Assembly: GCF_000737715.1 (NCBI RefSeq)
Contig: NZ_JPRN01000005.1
Location: 310,001-374,000 of the forward strand
Source: Chryseobacterium sp. JM1
GTDB taxonomy: Bacteria; Bacteroidota; Bacteroidia; Flavobacteriales; Weeksellaceae
Direction: 5' to 3'
DNA length: 64,000 nt
Within the stretch, counting starts at the first letter, position 1, and the number at the start of each line of letters is the position of its first letter. Shown piece after piece: positions 17,250 through 26,701 of the stretch. The notes below the pieces were generated by a model, which ran no database searches, was not told the origin of the DNA, and saw only the letters and a list, made by a program, of their open reading frames with translations. A program made the position numbers and the translations under genes.

Positions 17250-18581
17250 ATGAATTTCAATTTAAATAACGCCTGGCGTAAAGATAAAACTTCCCACTCA
17301 TTACCAGAGGTATACTCCTCCATAAAAGTTCCCAGAAAAGGTTCTTTCTGGAGAAAATACCTTGCATTTGCAGGTCCTGGACTAATGATTGCCGTAGGAT
17401 ATATGGACCCGGGAAACTGGGCTACCGACATTGCGGGAGGAGCTCAATTCGGGTACACCCTGCTTTCGGTGATTCTTATCTCGAATATTTTTGCAATGGT
17501 TTTGCAGCACCTGTCTGTAAAATTGGGTGTTGTTGCTGAAAGGGATCTGGCGCAGGCCTGTCGTGACCACTTCAGTCCTACTACCAATTTTATTCTGTGG
17601 GTATTTTGTGAAATTGCCATCGCTGCCTGTGATCTCGCGGAGGTGATTGGTTCTGCCATTGCCTTAAATCTCTTATTCCACATTCCGCTGACCTGGGGAA
17701 TTGTCATCACAACGGTAGACGTTCTGATTATTCTTTTGCTTCAGGCTAAAGGTTTCCGATGGATAGAAAGCATTGTAGGCGGGCTTATCTTTATTATTCT
17801 GGCCTGTTTTATCTATGAAATTGTGATTTCGCAGCCTGCTTTTAATGAAATCCTTGGAGGGCTGGTTCCTCAGAAGGAGATTATCCAAAACCCGGCAATG
17901 TTATATATCGCCATCGGAATTTTGGGAGCTACCGTTATGCCCCATAACTTGTATCTGCACAGCAGTATTGTTCAGACGAGAGATTATGAGCGTAACAAAG
18001 AAGGGAAAAAAGAAGCAATCAAGTTCGCCACTTTAGACAGTACCGTTTCTCTGATGCTGGCTTTCTTTATCAACGCTGCGATTCTTATCCTGGCTGCTGC
18101 CACTTTTCATACTACAGGAAATAAACATGTTGCGGATATTCATGATGCCTACAAAATGTTAACTCCAATTTTAGGGGCTTCCATGGCAAGTATTGCTTTT
18201 GCGATCGCTTTGCTGGCATCGGGACAAAACTCAACGCTTACGGGAACGCTTGCTGGACAAATCGTCATGGAAGGATTTTTAAACATCCGTTTAAAACCAT
18301 GGCTAAGAAGACTAATCACCAGACTTATCGCTGTCATTCCGGCTTTAATAGTCGCTATCATTTACGGAGAACAGGGCACCACAGATTTATTGGTTTTAAG
18401 CCAGGTGATTTTATCTATGCAGCTTAGTTTTGCAGTAGTTCCTCTGGTCATGTTCACCAATGACAAAGCCAAAATGGGAGAATTTGTCAATAAGCCTGTT
18501 TTAAAAGTCTGTGTCTGGATTATTTCTGTAGTGATCATTGTATTGAACCTGTATCTGCTGTATCAGACATTCGCCGGATAA
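17250..18581 (+). CDS. mntH: Nramp-family divalent metal (Mn2+/Fe2+) transporter
   Basis: A 443-aa, roughly 11-span inner-membrane proton-coupled metal importer. The metal-site motif DPGNWATD in span 1 begins at about residue 53, and the partner motif MPHNLYLHS in span 6 supplies the Met ligand. GQNSTLTGTLAGQIVMEGF, the conserved Nramp transport signature, is near residue 325. Length is typical of MntH. It is preceded by a candidate metal-repressor dyad and followed by a tandem repeat, so it is monocistronic. Confidence 0.93.
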   Translation: MNFNLNNAWRKDKTSHSLPEVYSSIKVPRKGSFWRKYLAFAGPGLMIAVGYMDPGNWATDIAGGAQFGYTLLSVILISNIFAMVLQHLSVKLGVVAERDLAQACRDHFSPTTNFILWVFCEIAIAACDLAEVIGSAIALNLLFHIPLTWGIVITTVDVLIILLLQAKGFRWIESIVGGLIFIILACFIYEIVISQPAFNEILGGLVPQKEIIQNPAMLYIAIGILGATVMPHNLYLHSSIVQTRDYERNKEGKKEAIKFATLDSTVSLMLAFFINAAILILAAATFHTTGNKHVADIHDAYKMLTPILGASMASIAFAIALLASGQNSTLTGTLAGQIVMEGFLNIRLKPWLRRLITRLIAVIPALIVAIIYGEQGTTDLLVLSQVILSMQLSFAVVPLVMFTNDKAKMGEFVNKPVLKVCVWIISVVIIVLNLYLLYQTFAG

Positions 18582-18584
18582 AAA

Positions 18585-18981
18585 AGTGAATGGTCAATTG
18601 TCAATTGTGAATTTTTCAGTACCAACAATTCACGATTCAATTGCGCAGCAAAATTGACTTTTTACAACGGTAAAGTGAATGGTCAATTGTCAATCGTGAA
18701 TTTTTTAAACGCAACAAATTCACCACTGACTTGCGAAGCAAAATTGACCTTTCACAACGGTAAAGTGAATTCTAAATTGTAAATCGTGAATTTTCTAAAC
18801 GCAACAAATTCACCATTGACCTGCGCAGCAAAATTGACCTTTCACAACAGTAAAGTGAATTCTTAATTGTCAATCGTGAATTTTCCAAACGCAACAAATT
18901 CACCATTCACTTGCGAAGCAAAATTGACTTTTCACAATCACCTCCTTCTTTCCCAGCAAAATTGACCATTCACAACCAATT
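18585..18981. repeat. Four tandem 90-bp repeats plus a truncated unit
   Basis: Units begin agtgaat at 18585, 18674, 18764 and 18854 (period ~90 bp), followed by a shortened piece to about 18981. Each unit is itself nested-palindromic: the outer arm gtgaatggtcaatt pairs with aattgacctttcac, inner segments gtcaatcgtgaattt and aaattcaccactgac pair partly, and the tip is ttgcgaagcaa. There is no open frame and no variable spacer of CRISPR type. The rest of the 18582-19065 gap up to grpE shows no gene. Confidence 0.9.
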
Positions 18982-19065
18982 TCTGTTTCCTTTTTCTGCC
19001 TTAATGTCCATATTTTCTATTTGGCAGGTTCTTTGTCAAACAATTATTTAAATAAATATTGAATT

Positions 19066-19602
19066 ATGGAAAATCAGGATATTAACGAAGAAAGCATCAA
19101 TAATCAGGAAGAAAACAATGTTCAGAACGAAGTGGCAGCTGAGGAAAATGTGACAGCGACACCTTCTGCAGAGGAACTTTTGGCAGGAGAAAAAGACCGT
19201 TACATCAGATTGTACGCTGAATTCGAAAATTATAAAAAAAGAACGGCAAAAGAGAAGATGGAATTCTTCCAATATGCCAATCAGGATATGATGATTTCTA
19301 TGCTGGGTATTCTGGATGATTTCGAAAGAGCTTTAAAGGAAATTGCTAAAAATGGAAATTCATCTGACCTTCAGGGTGTAGAACTGATCTATCAGAAATT
19401 TAAGAACAGACTTACTGAAAAAGGCTTAAAAGCTATGGAAGTAAGAGCAGGTGATACATTCAATGTAGACTTCCACGAGGCGATTACTCAGATTCCTGCA
19501 CCATCGGAAGATCTAAAAGGCAAAATCGTAGACGTTATTGAAACAGGATATACTTTAAGTGATAAAGTGATCCGTTTTGCAAAAGTAGTAACAGGAAACT
19601 AA
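19066..19602 (+). CDS. grpE: Nucleotide exchange factor GrpE
   Basis: A 178-aa cochaperone that releases ADP from DnaK. An acidic, disordered N-terminus (about residues 1-40) is followed by a long coiled-coil helix (RLYAEFENYKKRTAKEKMEF) and the beta-wing head domain ending in DKVIRFAKVVTG. Typical length. It lies 81 bp upstream of dnaJ on the same strand; dnaK is not in the window. No CIRCE element is visible upstream. Confidence 0.93.
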   Translation: MENQDINEESINNQEENNVQNEVAAEENVTATPSAEELLAGEKDRYIRLYAEFENYKKRTAKEKMEFFQYANQDMMISMLGILDDFERALKEIAKNGNSSDLQGVELIYQKFKNRLTEKGLKAMEVRAGDTFNVDFHEAITQIPAPSEDLKGKIVDVIETGYTLSDKVIRFAKVVTGN

Positions 19603-19683
19603 AAATATCAATGATAAATGATGACTGATTAATGATGTATTATTGCAGCACTAATCAGTCATCAATAATCAATTATAAGCATT

Positions 19684-20805
19684 ATGTCAAAAAGAGATTA
19701 TTACGAAGTTCTTGAGATCAGTAAATCTGCATCGGCCGAAGAGATAAAGAAATCATACCGAAAAATGGCCATCAAATTTCACCCGGACAAAAATCCAGGT
19801 GACAAAGAGGCTGAGGAAAAATTTAAGGAAGCTGCAGAGGCCTATGAAGTACTGAGCGACGACCAGAAACGGGCAAGATACGACCAGTTCGGTCATGCCG
19901 GAATGGGCGGAAACGGTGGCTTCGGAGGCGGAGGCTTCGGCGGCGGAATGAACATGGAAGATATTTTCAGCCAGTTTGGAGATATTTTCGGAGGCGGAGG
20001 CTTCGGTGGTTTTGGCGGCGGTGGCGGAGGACGTCAGCAGGTGAAAGGTTCTAATTTAAGAATCAGAATCAAGCTGAACCTTGAAGAAATGGTGAACGGA
20101 ACGCAGAAAACCATCAAAGTAAAAAAAATGAAGATGGCGGAAGGTGCCACTTCAAAAATCTGTCCTACGTGTAACGGTTCAGGTGTTCAGCTTAAGGTTA
20201 TGAACACGATGTTCGGACAGATGCAGACACAGACTACGTGTGGAACCTGTCAGGGAATCGGTAAAGTAGCTGATAAAATTCCAGCAGGTGCCAATGCACA
20301 GGGACTGATCAAAGATGAAGAGGAAATCTCAATCAATATTCCGGCGGGTGCAAGAGACGGTATCCAGCTGAATGTAAGAGGAAAAGGAAATGATGCGCCA
20401 TTCGGAGGAATTCCGGGTGATTTATTGGTGATCATTGAAGAGGAAGTAGATAAGACAATCAAGCGAGAAGGTGACAATCTTCACCAGGAATTATATATTT
20501 CATTTGCAGAAGCTGCTTTAGGAACCAAGAAAGAGGTGCCAACGGTAGGTGGTAAAGTTAAAATTACCATTGATCCGGGGACACAGTCCGGAAAGATCCT
20601 GAGACTGGCTGGAAAAGGCCTTCCAAGCATCGACAGCTATGGAAAAGGTGATATGTTTATCCACATCAATGTATGGACCCCTCAGAAGTTGACAAAGGAT
20701 CAGAAAGATTTCTTTGAAAAACAGATGTCAAGCGGAGAAATGGTTGCAGAACCTTCCGGAAAGGAAAAAACTTTCTTCGATAAAGTGAAAGACTTATTCA
20801 ACTAA
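19684..20805 (+). CDS. dnaJ: Chaperone DnaJ (Hsp40) with two zinc-finger motifs
   Basis: A 373-aa DnaK cochaperone. The J domain (residues 1-70) contains HPDK; a Gly/Phe-rich linker lies at about 75-120. The cysteine-rich region has only two CxxCxGxG motifs (CPTCNGSG and CGTCQGIG) instead of the four in E. coli DnaJ. The two substrate-binding beta domains follow. Two motifs are, as far as I recall, the norm in flavobacterial DnaJ, so this is a lineage feature rather than damage. The gene follows grpE and ends in a clear terminator. Confidence 0.93.
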   Translation: MSKRDYYEVLEISKSASAEEIKKSYRKMAIKFHPDKNPGDKEAEEKFKEAAEAYEVLSDDQKRARYDQFGHAGMGGNGGFGGGGFGGGMNMEDIFSQFGDIFGGGGFGGFGGGGGGRQQVKGSNLRIRIKLNLEEMVNGTQKTIKVKKMKMAEGATSKICPTCNGSGVQLKVMNTMFGQMQTQTTCGTCQGIGKVADKIPAGANAQGLIKDEEEISINIPAGARDGIQLNVRGKGNDAPFGGIPGDLLVIIEEEVDKTIKREGDNLHQELYISFAEAALGTKKEVPTVGGKVKITIDPGTQSGKILRLAGKGLPSIDSYGKGDMFIHINVWTPQKLTKDQKDFFEKQMSSGEMVAEPSGKEKTFFDKVKDLFN

Positions 20806-20811
20806 AAATAT

Positions 20812-20842
20812 AAAAAGAGGCTTTTTACAAGCCTCTTTTTTT
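20812..20842 (+). terminator. Intrinsic terminator of grpE-dnaJ
   Basis: A 10-bp stem aaagaggctt / aagcctcttt followed by T's, starting 7 bp after the dnaJ stop. Confidence 0.9.
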
Positions 20843-20851
20843 GATCTTAAC

Positions 20852-20888
20852 CGACTCGGCGCGGCTTCTACGAAGCCGCGCCGAGTCG
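20852..20888. repeat. GC-rich perfect 17-bp inverted repeat
   Basis: cgactcggcgcggcttc and its exact complement flank the loop tac, between the dnaJ terminator and the convergent DUF808 gene. It may be a terminator for the minus-strand gene or a REP-like element; the T tract is poor on both sides. Confidence 0.75.
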
Positions 20889-20907
20889 TTTATTATATAT
20901 CAGGTTC

Positions 20908-21807
20908 TTATTTCTTTTTTACTAAAGAAACAGCTCCTTTTCCTATCGTAAAAAGTGCTACAGCAAATAATCCTCCTATAAGTCCGAGAATAATTTCTTT
21001 AAGAATAGTAAGCAACTCATTAGAAGACCATGAAGGCAAGACATGGTGAAGAAATTCTATTCTGTGTGCAAAAATACCACCCGCTACCATAATCAAAGCA
21101 ATGGTACCTATTACTCCCAAAGCTTTAATAACAACCGGTAAAGCATTTACCAAAAAGTGTCCAAGCTTTCCAAAGAAACCTTTATCATTACTTTTTTTGA
21201 TTAATTTAAATCCTGCATCATCCATTCTTACGATCAAAGCAACAATTCCGTACACGCCTACCGTAGCGATAAAGGCAACCAGACTGGTTACCAAAATCTG
21301 GGTAATGAAAGGATGACTTTCTTCCAGAACGGTTCCCAAAGCAATGATCACAATCTCAACAGATAAAATAAAATCTGTGGTAATGGCCGATTTTACTTTT
21401 GCTTTTTCTATTTCTTCATCACTCTTTTCATCTTCTACAATTTCTTCTACCACTTCGTGACCTTTTTTATCCCGGTGAAAAAGAAATTCTATGATCTTTT
21501 CAACGCCTTCAAACGCCAGATATAAACCTCCCAGGATTAGCACATAGTTAATCGCCGGGGCATAGAGCCAGTTGAGAAGGAACACCACAGGAAGAATGAT
21601 CAGTTTATTGATAAAGGAGCCTTTTGTAATGGCCCACAAAACCGGGATTTCCCGTGAAGAAAGAAAACCTGTAGCTTTCTCAGCATTCACAGCCAGGTCA
21701 TCGCCCAGAATACCTGCTGTTCTCTGTGTTGCTATTTTACTTGTAACAGCTACATCATCCATCAGCGCGGCAATATCATCTAAAATTGCAAAAAAACCAG
21801 ATGCCAT
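20908..21807 (-). CDS. DUF808 (YedI) family membrane protein
   Basis: A 299-aa multi-span membrane protein. Its start (MASGFFAILDDIAALMDDVA) and the next block, KTAGI-like TQRTAGILGDDLAVNAEKA, are diagnostic of the DUF808/YedI family. About six hydrophobic segments follow, with a Glu/Asp-rich cytoplasmic loop (about residues 118-138). The function of the family is not established. It faces grpE-dnaJ convergently and is monocistronic. Confidence 0.88.
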   Translation of the reverse strand: MASGFFAILDDIAALMDDVAVTSKIATQRTAGILGDDLAVNAEKATGFLSSREIPVLWAITKGSFINKLIILPVVFLLNWLYAPAINYVLILGGLYLAFEGVEKIIEFLFHRDKKGHEVVEEIVEDEKSDEEIEKAKVKSAITTDFILSVEIVIIALGTVLEESHPFITQILVTSLVAFIATVGVYGIVALIVRMDDAGFKLIKKSNDKGFFGKLGHFLVNALPVVIKALGVIGTIALIMVAGGIFAHRIEFLHHVLPSWSSNELLTILKEIILGLIGGLFAVALFTIGKGAVSLVKKK

Positions 21808-21917
21808 ATTATTTTAATATTTTTTTAATATATGTTAAGTGGAGCAAAAATAATTATTAAAATCTATTTTTATTTGTTTCTGGATATTAATTTTAAATAT
21901 TTTCTGCGGACGGACCG

Positions 21918-21947
21918 TTGATGTAAACAAAAGTCTGCTTACTTTTA
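21918..21947 (+). promoter_or_regulatory. Candidate promoter of the serine hydrolase
   Basis: TTG at 21918-21920 and TACTTTTA at 21940-21947 are separated by 19 bp, one mismatch from the TTG-N(17-23)-TAnnTTTG consensus. The ATG is 24 bp downstream. Confidence 0.45.
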
Positions 21948-21970
21948 ACCGTTTTTTAAAACCAGATACC

Positions 21971-23359
21971 ATGCGCCATCAATCTTATATTTTCGTTTTA
22001 GGATGTATGATTTTTATGTTCAGTACATTCTCATCTTCTCTTAAAGCTCAGGCTAATTCTAATGTAAGCAATATTAATCAGGAGCGGAAGAAGGAAATAG
22101 ACAGTATTATAAAAGCATATGCCGCTATTAATAAGTTCAACGGAACGGCATTAGTACATTATCAGAATAAAACCATTTTCGAAAGGTCTTATGGCTGGCA
22201 AAATGCAGAAAAAAAAATACCCAATCAGGACAAAAGTATCTACCAGATCGCTTCTTTAACTAAATCTTTCACTGCTTTAACCATTGTAAAGCTCGGCGAA
22301 GAAGGAAAACTCTCATTCAAAGACCCTATTTCAAAGTTTATTCCTGATTATCCGAGAGGCAAAGAAATAACCATTGAGCATCTCCTTACTCATTCCTCAG
22401 GAATTTACGAAGCGCTGCGAAATAAGGAGTACTTCCGCCTGCTTCACACCGGGGAAACCATTACCAAAAGCAAAGAACTTTCTTTTTTCAAAGATGAACC
22501 GTTGGATTTTGAACCCGGCACTCAGTTCTCATATACCAATTCCGGATATATTTTACTGGGTGTAATTATTGAAAAAGTAACAGGACTTTATTATGAAGAC
22601 GCCGTAAGAAAAATCATCTTAAATCCTCTGAAGATGACGCATACCGGTTTTGATTATCTTGCTTTGAAAAGCCCGTACAAAACGGTTCCCTATTCCTATA
22701 TTTCAAAAACGAAGCAGGACAAAACAGAAATATGGAATCCTACGTTAACCGGTCCTGCAGGACAGATTTACAGCACTGCTGAAGATCTTTACAAGTATTA
22801 TAAAGGCTTAAGGGATTATACCATAGTTTCCAAAGAGTCATTTAAAAAAGCAACCACACCTTATCTGAGTGGATACGCCTATGGTTGGTTCGTTGATGAT
22901 CTTTATGGGAAAAAACTGATCAATCACGGTGGAAATATAGAAGGTTCCACAAGCTATTTTGCGATGCTTCCCGATGAGGATCTCTGCATTATACTGCTCA
23001 ACAATATCACCAGCAAAAAATTGGAGAAGGCAGGAAATACTATTTTAGCGTCTATTTTAAGACAGCCTTACACGCTTCCGCAGCCTAAGAAAGAAATTAC
23101 TTTAAGTGCTGATTTACTCAAAAAATATGTCGGTAACTATGCCCTTTCAGATGATCATGTCATTCATATTCTGAATGAAAACGGGCAGCTTTTTATTCAA
23201 AACGATAATGATCCCAAGGTAAGAATGCTGGCCGAAAAAGAGGATGTATTTTTCCTGCAGGATGATGATACGGAAATCTCTTTCACTTTCAAAAAGGGTG
23301 AAAAAGATGTTGTTATGATCAAAAAAGGGCTTTCTTCTAAAACGGCGGAAAAACTTTAA
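21971..23359 (+). CDS. Beta-lactamase-fold serine hydrolase (class C / PBP4* type)
   Basis: A 462-aa exported protein with a signal peptide (cleavage probably after SLKAQA). The serine beta-lactamase/DD-peptidase motifs are present: SLTK (nucleophile Ser near residue 95), YTN near 185 as the YxN motif, and HGG near 318 in place of KTG. A C-terminal ~110-residue domain resembles the DUF3471-like tail of such esterases. Members hydrolyse esters or D-amino peptides, and most do not confer antibiotic resistance, so I do not call it a resistance gene. Monocistronic. Confidence 0.85.
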   Translation: MRHQSYIFVLGCMIFMFSTFSSSLKAQANSNVSNINQERKKEIDSIIKAYAAINKFNGTALVHYQNKTIFERSYGWQNAEKKIPNQDKSIYQIASLTKSFTALTIVKLGEEGKLSFKDPISKFIPDYPRGKEITIEHLLTHSSGIYEALRNKEYFRLLHTGETITKSKELSFFKDEPLDFEPGTQFSYTNSGYILLGVIIEKVTGLYYEDAVRKIILNPLKMTHTGFDYLALKSPYKTVPYSYISKTKQDKTEIWNPTLTGPAGQIYSTAEDLYKYYKGLRDYTIVSKESFKKATTPYLSGYAYGWFVDDLYGKKLINHGGNIEGSTSYFAMLPDEDLCIILLNNITSKKLEKAGNTILASILRQPYTLPQPKKEITLSADLLKKYVGNYALSDDHVIHILNENGQLFIQNDNDPKVRMLAEKEDVFFLQDDDTEISFTFKKGEKDVVMIKKGLSSKTAEKL

Positions 23360-23368
23360 GCAAAAATG

Positions 23369-23625
23369 GTGAATGGTCAATTTTGCTTCGCAAGTGAATG
23401 GTGAATTTTAGATTATGAGAGCCAAGAAACGTCAGTTCGACGAAGTCAATCAAGAATCAAGATACAAGAACCAAGAATCAAGATTTCAAATTTCAGACAG
23501 CAGATTATTAACTCAATAATTACAAACTAGTAACAACAACTGAGAACATTCTCCAAACCCAATTTACACTAAGACACTCAAACTCTCTTACACTCAAATC
23601 TGTACCCGAAACCCGTAATTTTTTC
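23369..23625. repeat. Composite intergenic repeat, copy A
   Basis: It begins gtgaatggtcaattttgc, passes through ttatgagagccaagaaacg, then agatacaagaaccaaga, and ends near cattctccaaacccaattt. Its first ~105 bp recur directly at 28654 (copy C), and nearly the whole block recurs inverted at 30281-30483 (copy B). Confidence 0.85.
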
Positions 23626-23638
23626 GTAAATTTAAGTA

Positions 23639-24508
23639 ATGAAAAAGCTCATTCTCAGATACCATTTTTTCATCATAGGATGCCTCAGTTTCCTGTTACA
23701 GTCATGCAATACAAGATTCAGGGTTTGGGTAGGCACCGGTGGCCAGCAGAAAATTTACAATCTAAAATACGGCGATCATAAAAGACAGAAGATGGACGTA
23801 TTCCTTCCTTTGGATTATGCTGAAGATGCTCCTGTAGTCCTTATCGTTCATGGCGGAGCATGGACTCTTGGAAAGAAAGAGCATATGATCAAGATTCAGA
23901 AAATGCTTTTTGAACATAAGATTCCAAGCATTAATATGAATTACAGGCTTGTTTCGAAACAGAAAAACATTACGTATAAACAGCAACTGGAAGACATTGG
24001 ATATGCCATTGAAAAGTTCAATTCACTGGCCGAAAAAGCAGAACTTCAACCCAATAATTATATTCTGCTTGGGGAAAGTGCCGGTGGACATCTTGCCCTA
24101 CTCTACGGCTATAAACATCCGGAGCAGATCAAAAAGATTATCTCTCTGAGCGGGCCAACAGATTTTTTCAGCCCCGAATATCTTAATTCATTCTATTCAA
24201 AATATACTTCTCCCACTTTCCAGAAGGTGGTCGGAGAGAAATTTGACCGGAAAAATATATCTGAAGCCTTTAAAGAAGCCAGTCCGATAGCCAATATCTC
24301 CAATGTTCCTACACTGCTGTTTCAGGGAAACAATGATTTTCTGGTAAACCAACACCAGGGATTGTCTATGGATTCTGCCCTCACGAAACAGAATATTCCT
24401 CACAAACTGATCTTTATGAAAAGAACAGGTCATGTACCAAGATTTTTCAGCAAGATAAAAAGAGACAGTATCATCTACCCCAATATTCTGGAATGGATAA
24501 AAAAATAA
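23639..24508 (+). CDS. Alpha/beta hydrolase lipoprotein (carboxylesterase-like)
   Basis: A 289-aa protein with a lipoprotein-type signal (LSFLLQSCN, Cys near residue 23). The hydrolase core has the oxyanion motif VHGGAW near residue 70, the nucleophile elbow GESAGG near 143, and a C-terminal TGHVPRF providing the histidine near 269. This pattern matches the hormone-sensitive-lipase/BD-FAE-like esterase group. Probably membrane-anchored in the periplasm; substrate unknown. Confidence 0.85.
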   Translation: MKKLILRYHFFIIGCLSFLLQSCNTRFRVWVGTGGQQKIYNLKYGDHKRQKMDVFLPLDYAEDAPVVLIVHGGAWTLGKKEHMIKIQKMLFEHKIPSINMNYRLVSKQKNITYKQQLEDIGYAIEKFNSLAEKAELQPNNYILLGESAGGHLALLYGYKHPEQIKKIISLSGPTDFFSPEYLNSFYSKYTSPTFQKVVGEKFDRKNISEAFKEASPIANISNVPTLLFQGNNDFLVNQHQGLSMDSALTKQNIPHKLIFMKRTGHVPRFFSKIKRDSIIYPNILEWIKK

Positions 24509-24550
24509 CCCGCAGTAAAGCAGGTTATTGATATGATTGTTTGGTTTTTC

Positions 24551-25246
24551 TTAATCTAAATCTTTGTTTTCGTATTTCGAATGGTCTTCTTTTTTACCGA
24601 ATACAAATTTGATGATCACCGGAAGCGTTGTTACCAGAACGATGATAATGATGATTAGCTCCAGTTTCTCTTTTAAATTGATTCCGAACTGTTCCTGGAA
24701 TAACTTATCTAAGTAATGTCCTGCAAAGATCAATACAAATGACCATAGAACAGCTCCGATAACATTATCTCTCAAAAATTCTCTCTTGTCCATTTTTACG
24801 ATCCCTGCAACAATGGGCGTAAAGGTTCTAACTACCGGTAAAAATCTCGCCATAATAATAGCCAGTGCACCGTGTTTTTCAAAAAAGTCATGGGCCTGAT
24901 AAAGATATTTCTTTTTAAACAGCATGGTATCTTGCTTTTTGTATAAAGCAGGACCTGTTTTCACTCCAAAATAATAGCCAACCTCGTTTCCAATAATGGC
25001 AGCAAGCGCTACACACGAAGCAAGAATAGTAGTATCTAATAAATCGCTCCCTGTAGAGCCAAAAGTCTCTTTGATGATATCAACGGCATAAATTCCTGAC
25101 ACGAACAGTAGTGAATCTCCAGGCAGGAAAAATCCTACAAAAAGTCCTGTTTCAGCAAAAACAATAAATAAAATAAGCCAAAACCCACCCATTTTAATGT
25201 AAAACTCGGGGTTCAGTAAATCTCTCCAGCTATTGAAATCTTCCAT
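24551..25246 (-). CDS. DedA-family (SNARE-associated) membrane protein
   Basis: About 231 aa from the ATG at 25246 (MEDFNSWRDLLNPEFY). A longer in-frame ATG at 25291 would add an atypical Cys-rich extension, so I reject it. Family motifs: the membrane segment with ETGLFVGFFLPGDSLLF near residue 35, GNEVGYYFG, and ARFLPVVRTFTPIVAG with the conserved Arg near 140. DedA proteins flip undecaprenyl phosphate or phosphatidylethanolamine and support envelope homeostasis. The gene lies 87 bp downstream of prfB on the same strand. Confidence 0.88.
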   Translation of the reverse strand: MEDFNSWRDLLNPEFYIKMGGFWLILFIVFAETGLFVGFFLPGDSLLFVSGIYAVDIIKETFGSTGSDLLDTTILASCVALAAIIGNEVGYYFGVKTGPALYKKQDTMLFKKKYLYQAHDFFEKHGALAIIMARFLPVVRTFTPIVAGIVKMDKREFLRDNVIGAVLWSFVLIFAGHYLDKLFQEQFGINLKEKLELIIIIIVLVTTLPVIIKFVFGKKEDHSKYENKDLD

Positions 25247-25333
25247 ATATAACGATTGACAACAAAAGTAAGCGTAAAATGTCTTAAACAAAAATTAATT
25301 ATAAGATTTTAACTAAAATAGAGACATGATATT

Positions 25334-26446
25334 TTACAAGTTCATATCATCGTCTGAAACAGCGGTCCCATCGGCCATCAGGAAGGCTTTCAGGAATGGT
25401 GTGATATTTCCGTTCATTACAGAATCCACATCTGAAGTTTCATGCGCAGAACGAACATCTTTTACCAGTTTATACGGATGCATGACGTAGTTTCTGATCT
25501 GGCTTCCCCACTCTATTTTCATCTTATTGGCTTCGATCTCGGTTCTGGCTTTCATACGTGCTTCAAGCTCCATTTCATAAAGTCTGGAACGAAGGAGCTG
25601 CATGGCTTTTTCCTTGTTCTGAAGCTGAGAACGGGATTCGGAGTTTTCAATGATAATTCCGGTGGGTGCGTGACGAAGACGTACGGCTGTTTCTACCTTG
25701 TTCACATTCTGACCTCCTGCCCCGGAAGATCTCATGGTTTCAAATGAAATATCTGCAGGATTAATGTTGATTTCAATCGTATCATCTACCAAAGGATAAA
25801 CGTATACGGAAACGAAACTTGTATGACGTTTTGCATTACTGTCAAAAGGTGAAATTCTTACCAGTCTGTGTACACCGTTTTCGCCTTTCAGATATCCGAA
25901 GGCATATTCACCATCAATTTCAAGGGTAACGGTTTTTACTCCGGCTACATCTCCTTCCTGATAGTTGAGCTCACGGATTTTATAACCTTGTTTTTCCGCC
26001 CACATCGTATACATTCTCATCAGCATTGAGGCCCAGTCACAACTTTCCGTACCTCCTGCTCCCGCTGTGATCTGAAGGACAGCAGAAAGCTCATCCCCTT
26101 CATTGGAAAGCATATTTTTGAATTCAAGGTCTTCTATTTTTTCTACAAGCTTGGGAAATGTTTCATCCAGCTCCTTTTCGGAATCAGGATCTTCTTTGGC
26201 AAATTCTGCCAGCACCTGCAGGTCTTCAAACTGGGTGCTGATCTCCTCATAATCTTCCACCCATCTTTTTTTGGAACGAAGCTGCTTCAGAAAAACTTCT
26301 GCTTCTTTTGGAGCATCCCAAAATTCAGGAGCGGCGGTTTTTTCATCATCATTCGCTATTTCTATCTTCTTTTTGTCGATCTGAAGGTATTTATGTAAGT
26401 CTGTAATTCTAGACTGAACTTCTTTTATCTGGTCGTTGTTGATCAC
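25334..26446 (-). CDS. prfB: Peptide chain release factor 2
   Basis: A 370-aa RF2 that terminates translation at UAA and UGA. The SPF recognition tripeptide is in [16 protein letters not shown] (near residue 203) and the catalytic GGQ is in [16 protein letters not shown] (near 247). The start is GTG at 26446; no in-frame ATG exists before the conserved N-terminus. Where most prfB genes carry the programmed +1 shift (CUU UGA C), this one reads TAC CTT CAG ATC in one frame, so the autoregulatory frameshift is absent. A -7 element lies close upstream. Confidence 0.94.
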   Translation of the reverse strand: MINNDQIKEVQSRITDLHKYLQIDKKKIEIANDDEKTAAPEFWDAPKEAEVFLKQLRSKKRWVEDYEEISTQFEDLQVLAEFAKEDPDSEKELDETFPKLVEKIEDLEFKNMLSNEGDELSAVLQITAGAGGTESCDWASMLMRMYTMWAEKQGYKIRELNYQEGDVAGVKTVTLEIDGEYAFGYLKGENGVHRLVRISPFDSNAKRHTSFVSVYVYPLVDDTIEININPADISFETMRSSGAGGQNVNKVETAVRLRHAPTGIIIENSESRSQLQNKEKAMQLLRSRLYEMELEARMKARTEIEANKMKIEWGSQIRNYVMHPYKLVKDVRSAHETSDVDSVMNGNITPFLKAFLMADGTAVSDDDMNL

Positions 26447-26463
26447 GAAATTTTTATTTTATA

Positions 26464-26471
26464 CAAAAATA
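26464..26471 (-). promoter_or_regulatory. Candidate -7 element of prfB
   Basis: TATTTTTG on the minus strand, 18 bp before the GTG start, fits TAnnTTTG. No -33 TTG at consensus spacing. Confidence 0.35.
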
Positions 26472-26479
26472 CGGAATTT

Positions 26480-26600
26480 TTCGGGTTTGTGAGTTTGAGT
26501 TTGAGTGTGGGAGGGTTTTAGAGTTGGAGCGTTTGAGGGTCTTAGAGATTCGGGATTGAGCGTTTGAGCGTTTGAGTGTAGGAAAGTTGTAGGGTTCAAA
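26480..26600. repeat. Low-complexity gagtttgag / gcgtttgag repeat
   Basis: Short G/T-rich words (gtttgag, agagttggag, gcgtttgagcg) recur irregularly. The complementary wording appears near 28780-28832, 57670-57725 and 57970-58075. Confidence 0.7.
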
Positions 26601-26671
26601 TAATCATTTTAATCTAATTCTTAGTCTGAAATCCAGTGTCTAAAATTTTTATCAGATTTACCATTTAAATC

Positions 26672-26679
26672 TATATTTG
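26672..26679 (+). promoter_or_regulatory. Candidate -7 element
   Basis: TATATTTG, 22 bp ahead of the small gene at 26702. Confidence 0.4.
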
Positions 26680-26701
26680 TATCACTTAAAAACGGTATTG
26701 T

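Noticed and set aside
18585..18981. CRISPR-like regular repeats
   Set aside because: The whole 90-bp unit repeats with no unique spacers, units are internally palindromic, and no cas gene is nearby.
21971..23359. Beta-lactamase resistance gene
   Set aside because: SxxK and YxN motifs are present but the third motif is HGG and the C-terminal domain is esterase-like; resistance cannot be claimed.
26370..26446. Programmed frameshift in prfB
   Set aside because: No UGA at the expected site and the conserved N-terminus is continuous with the body.
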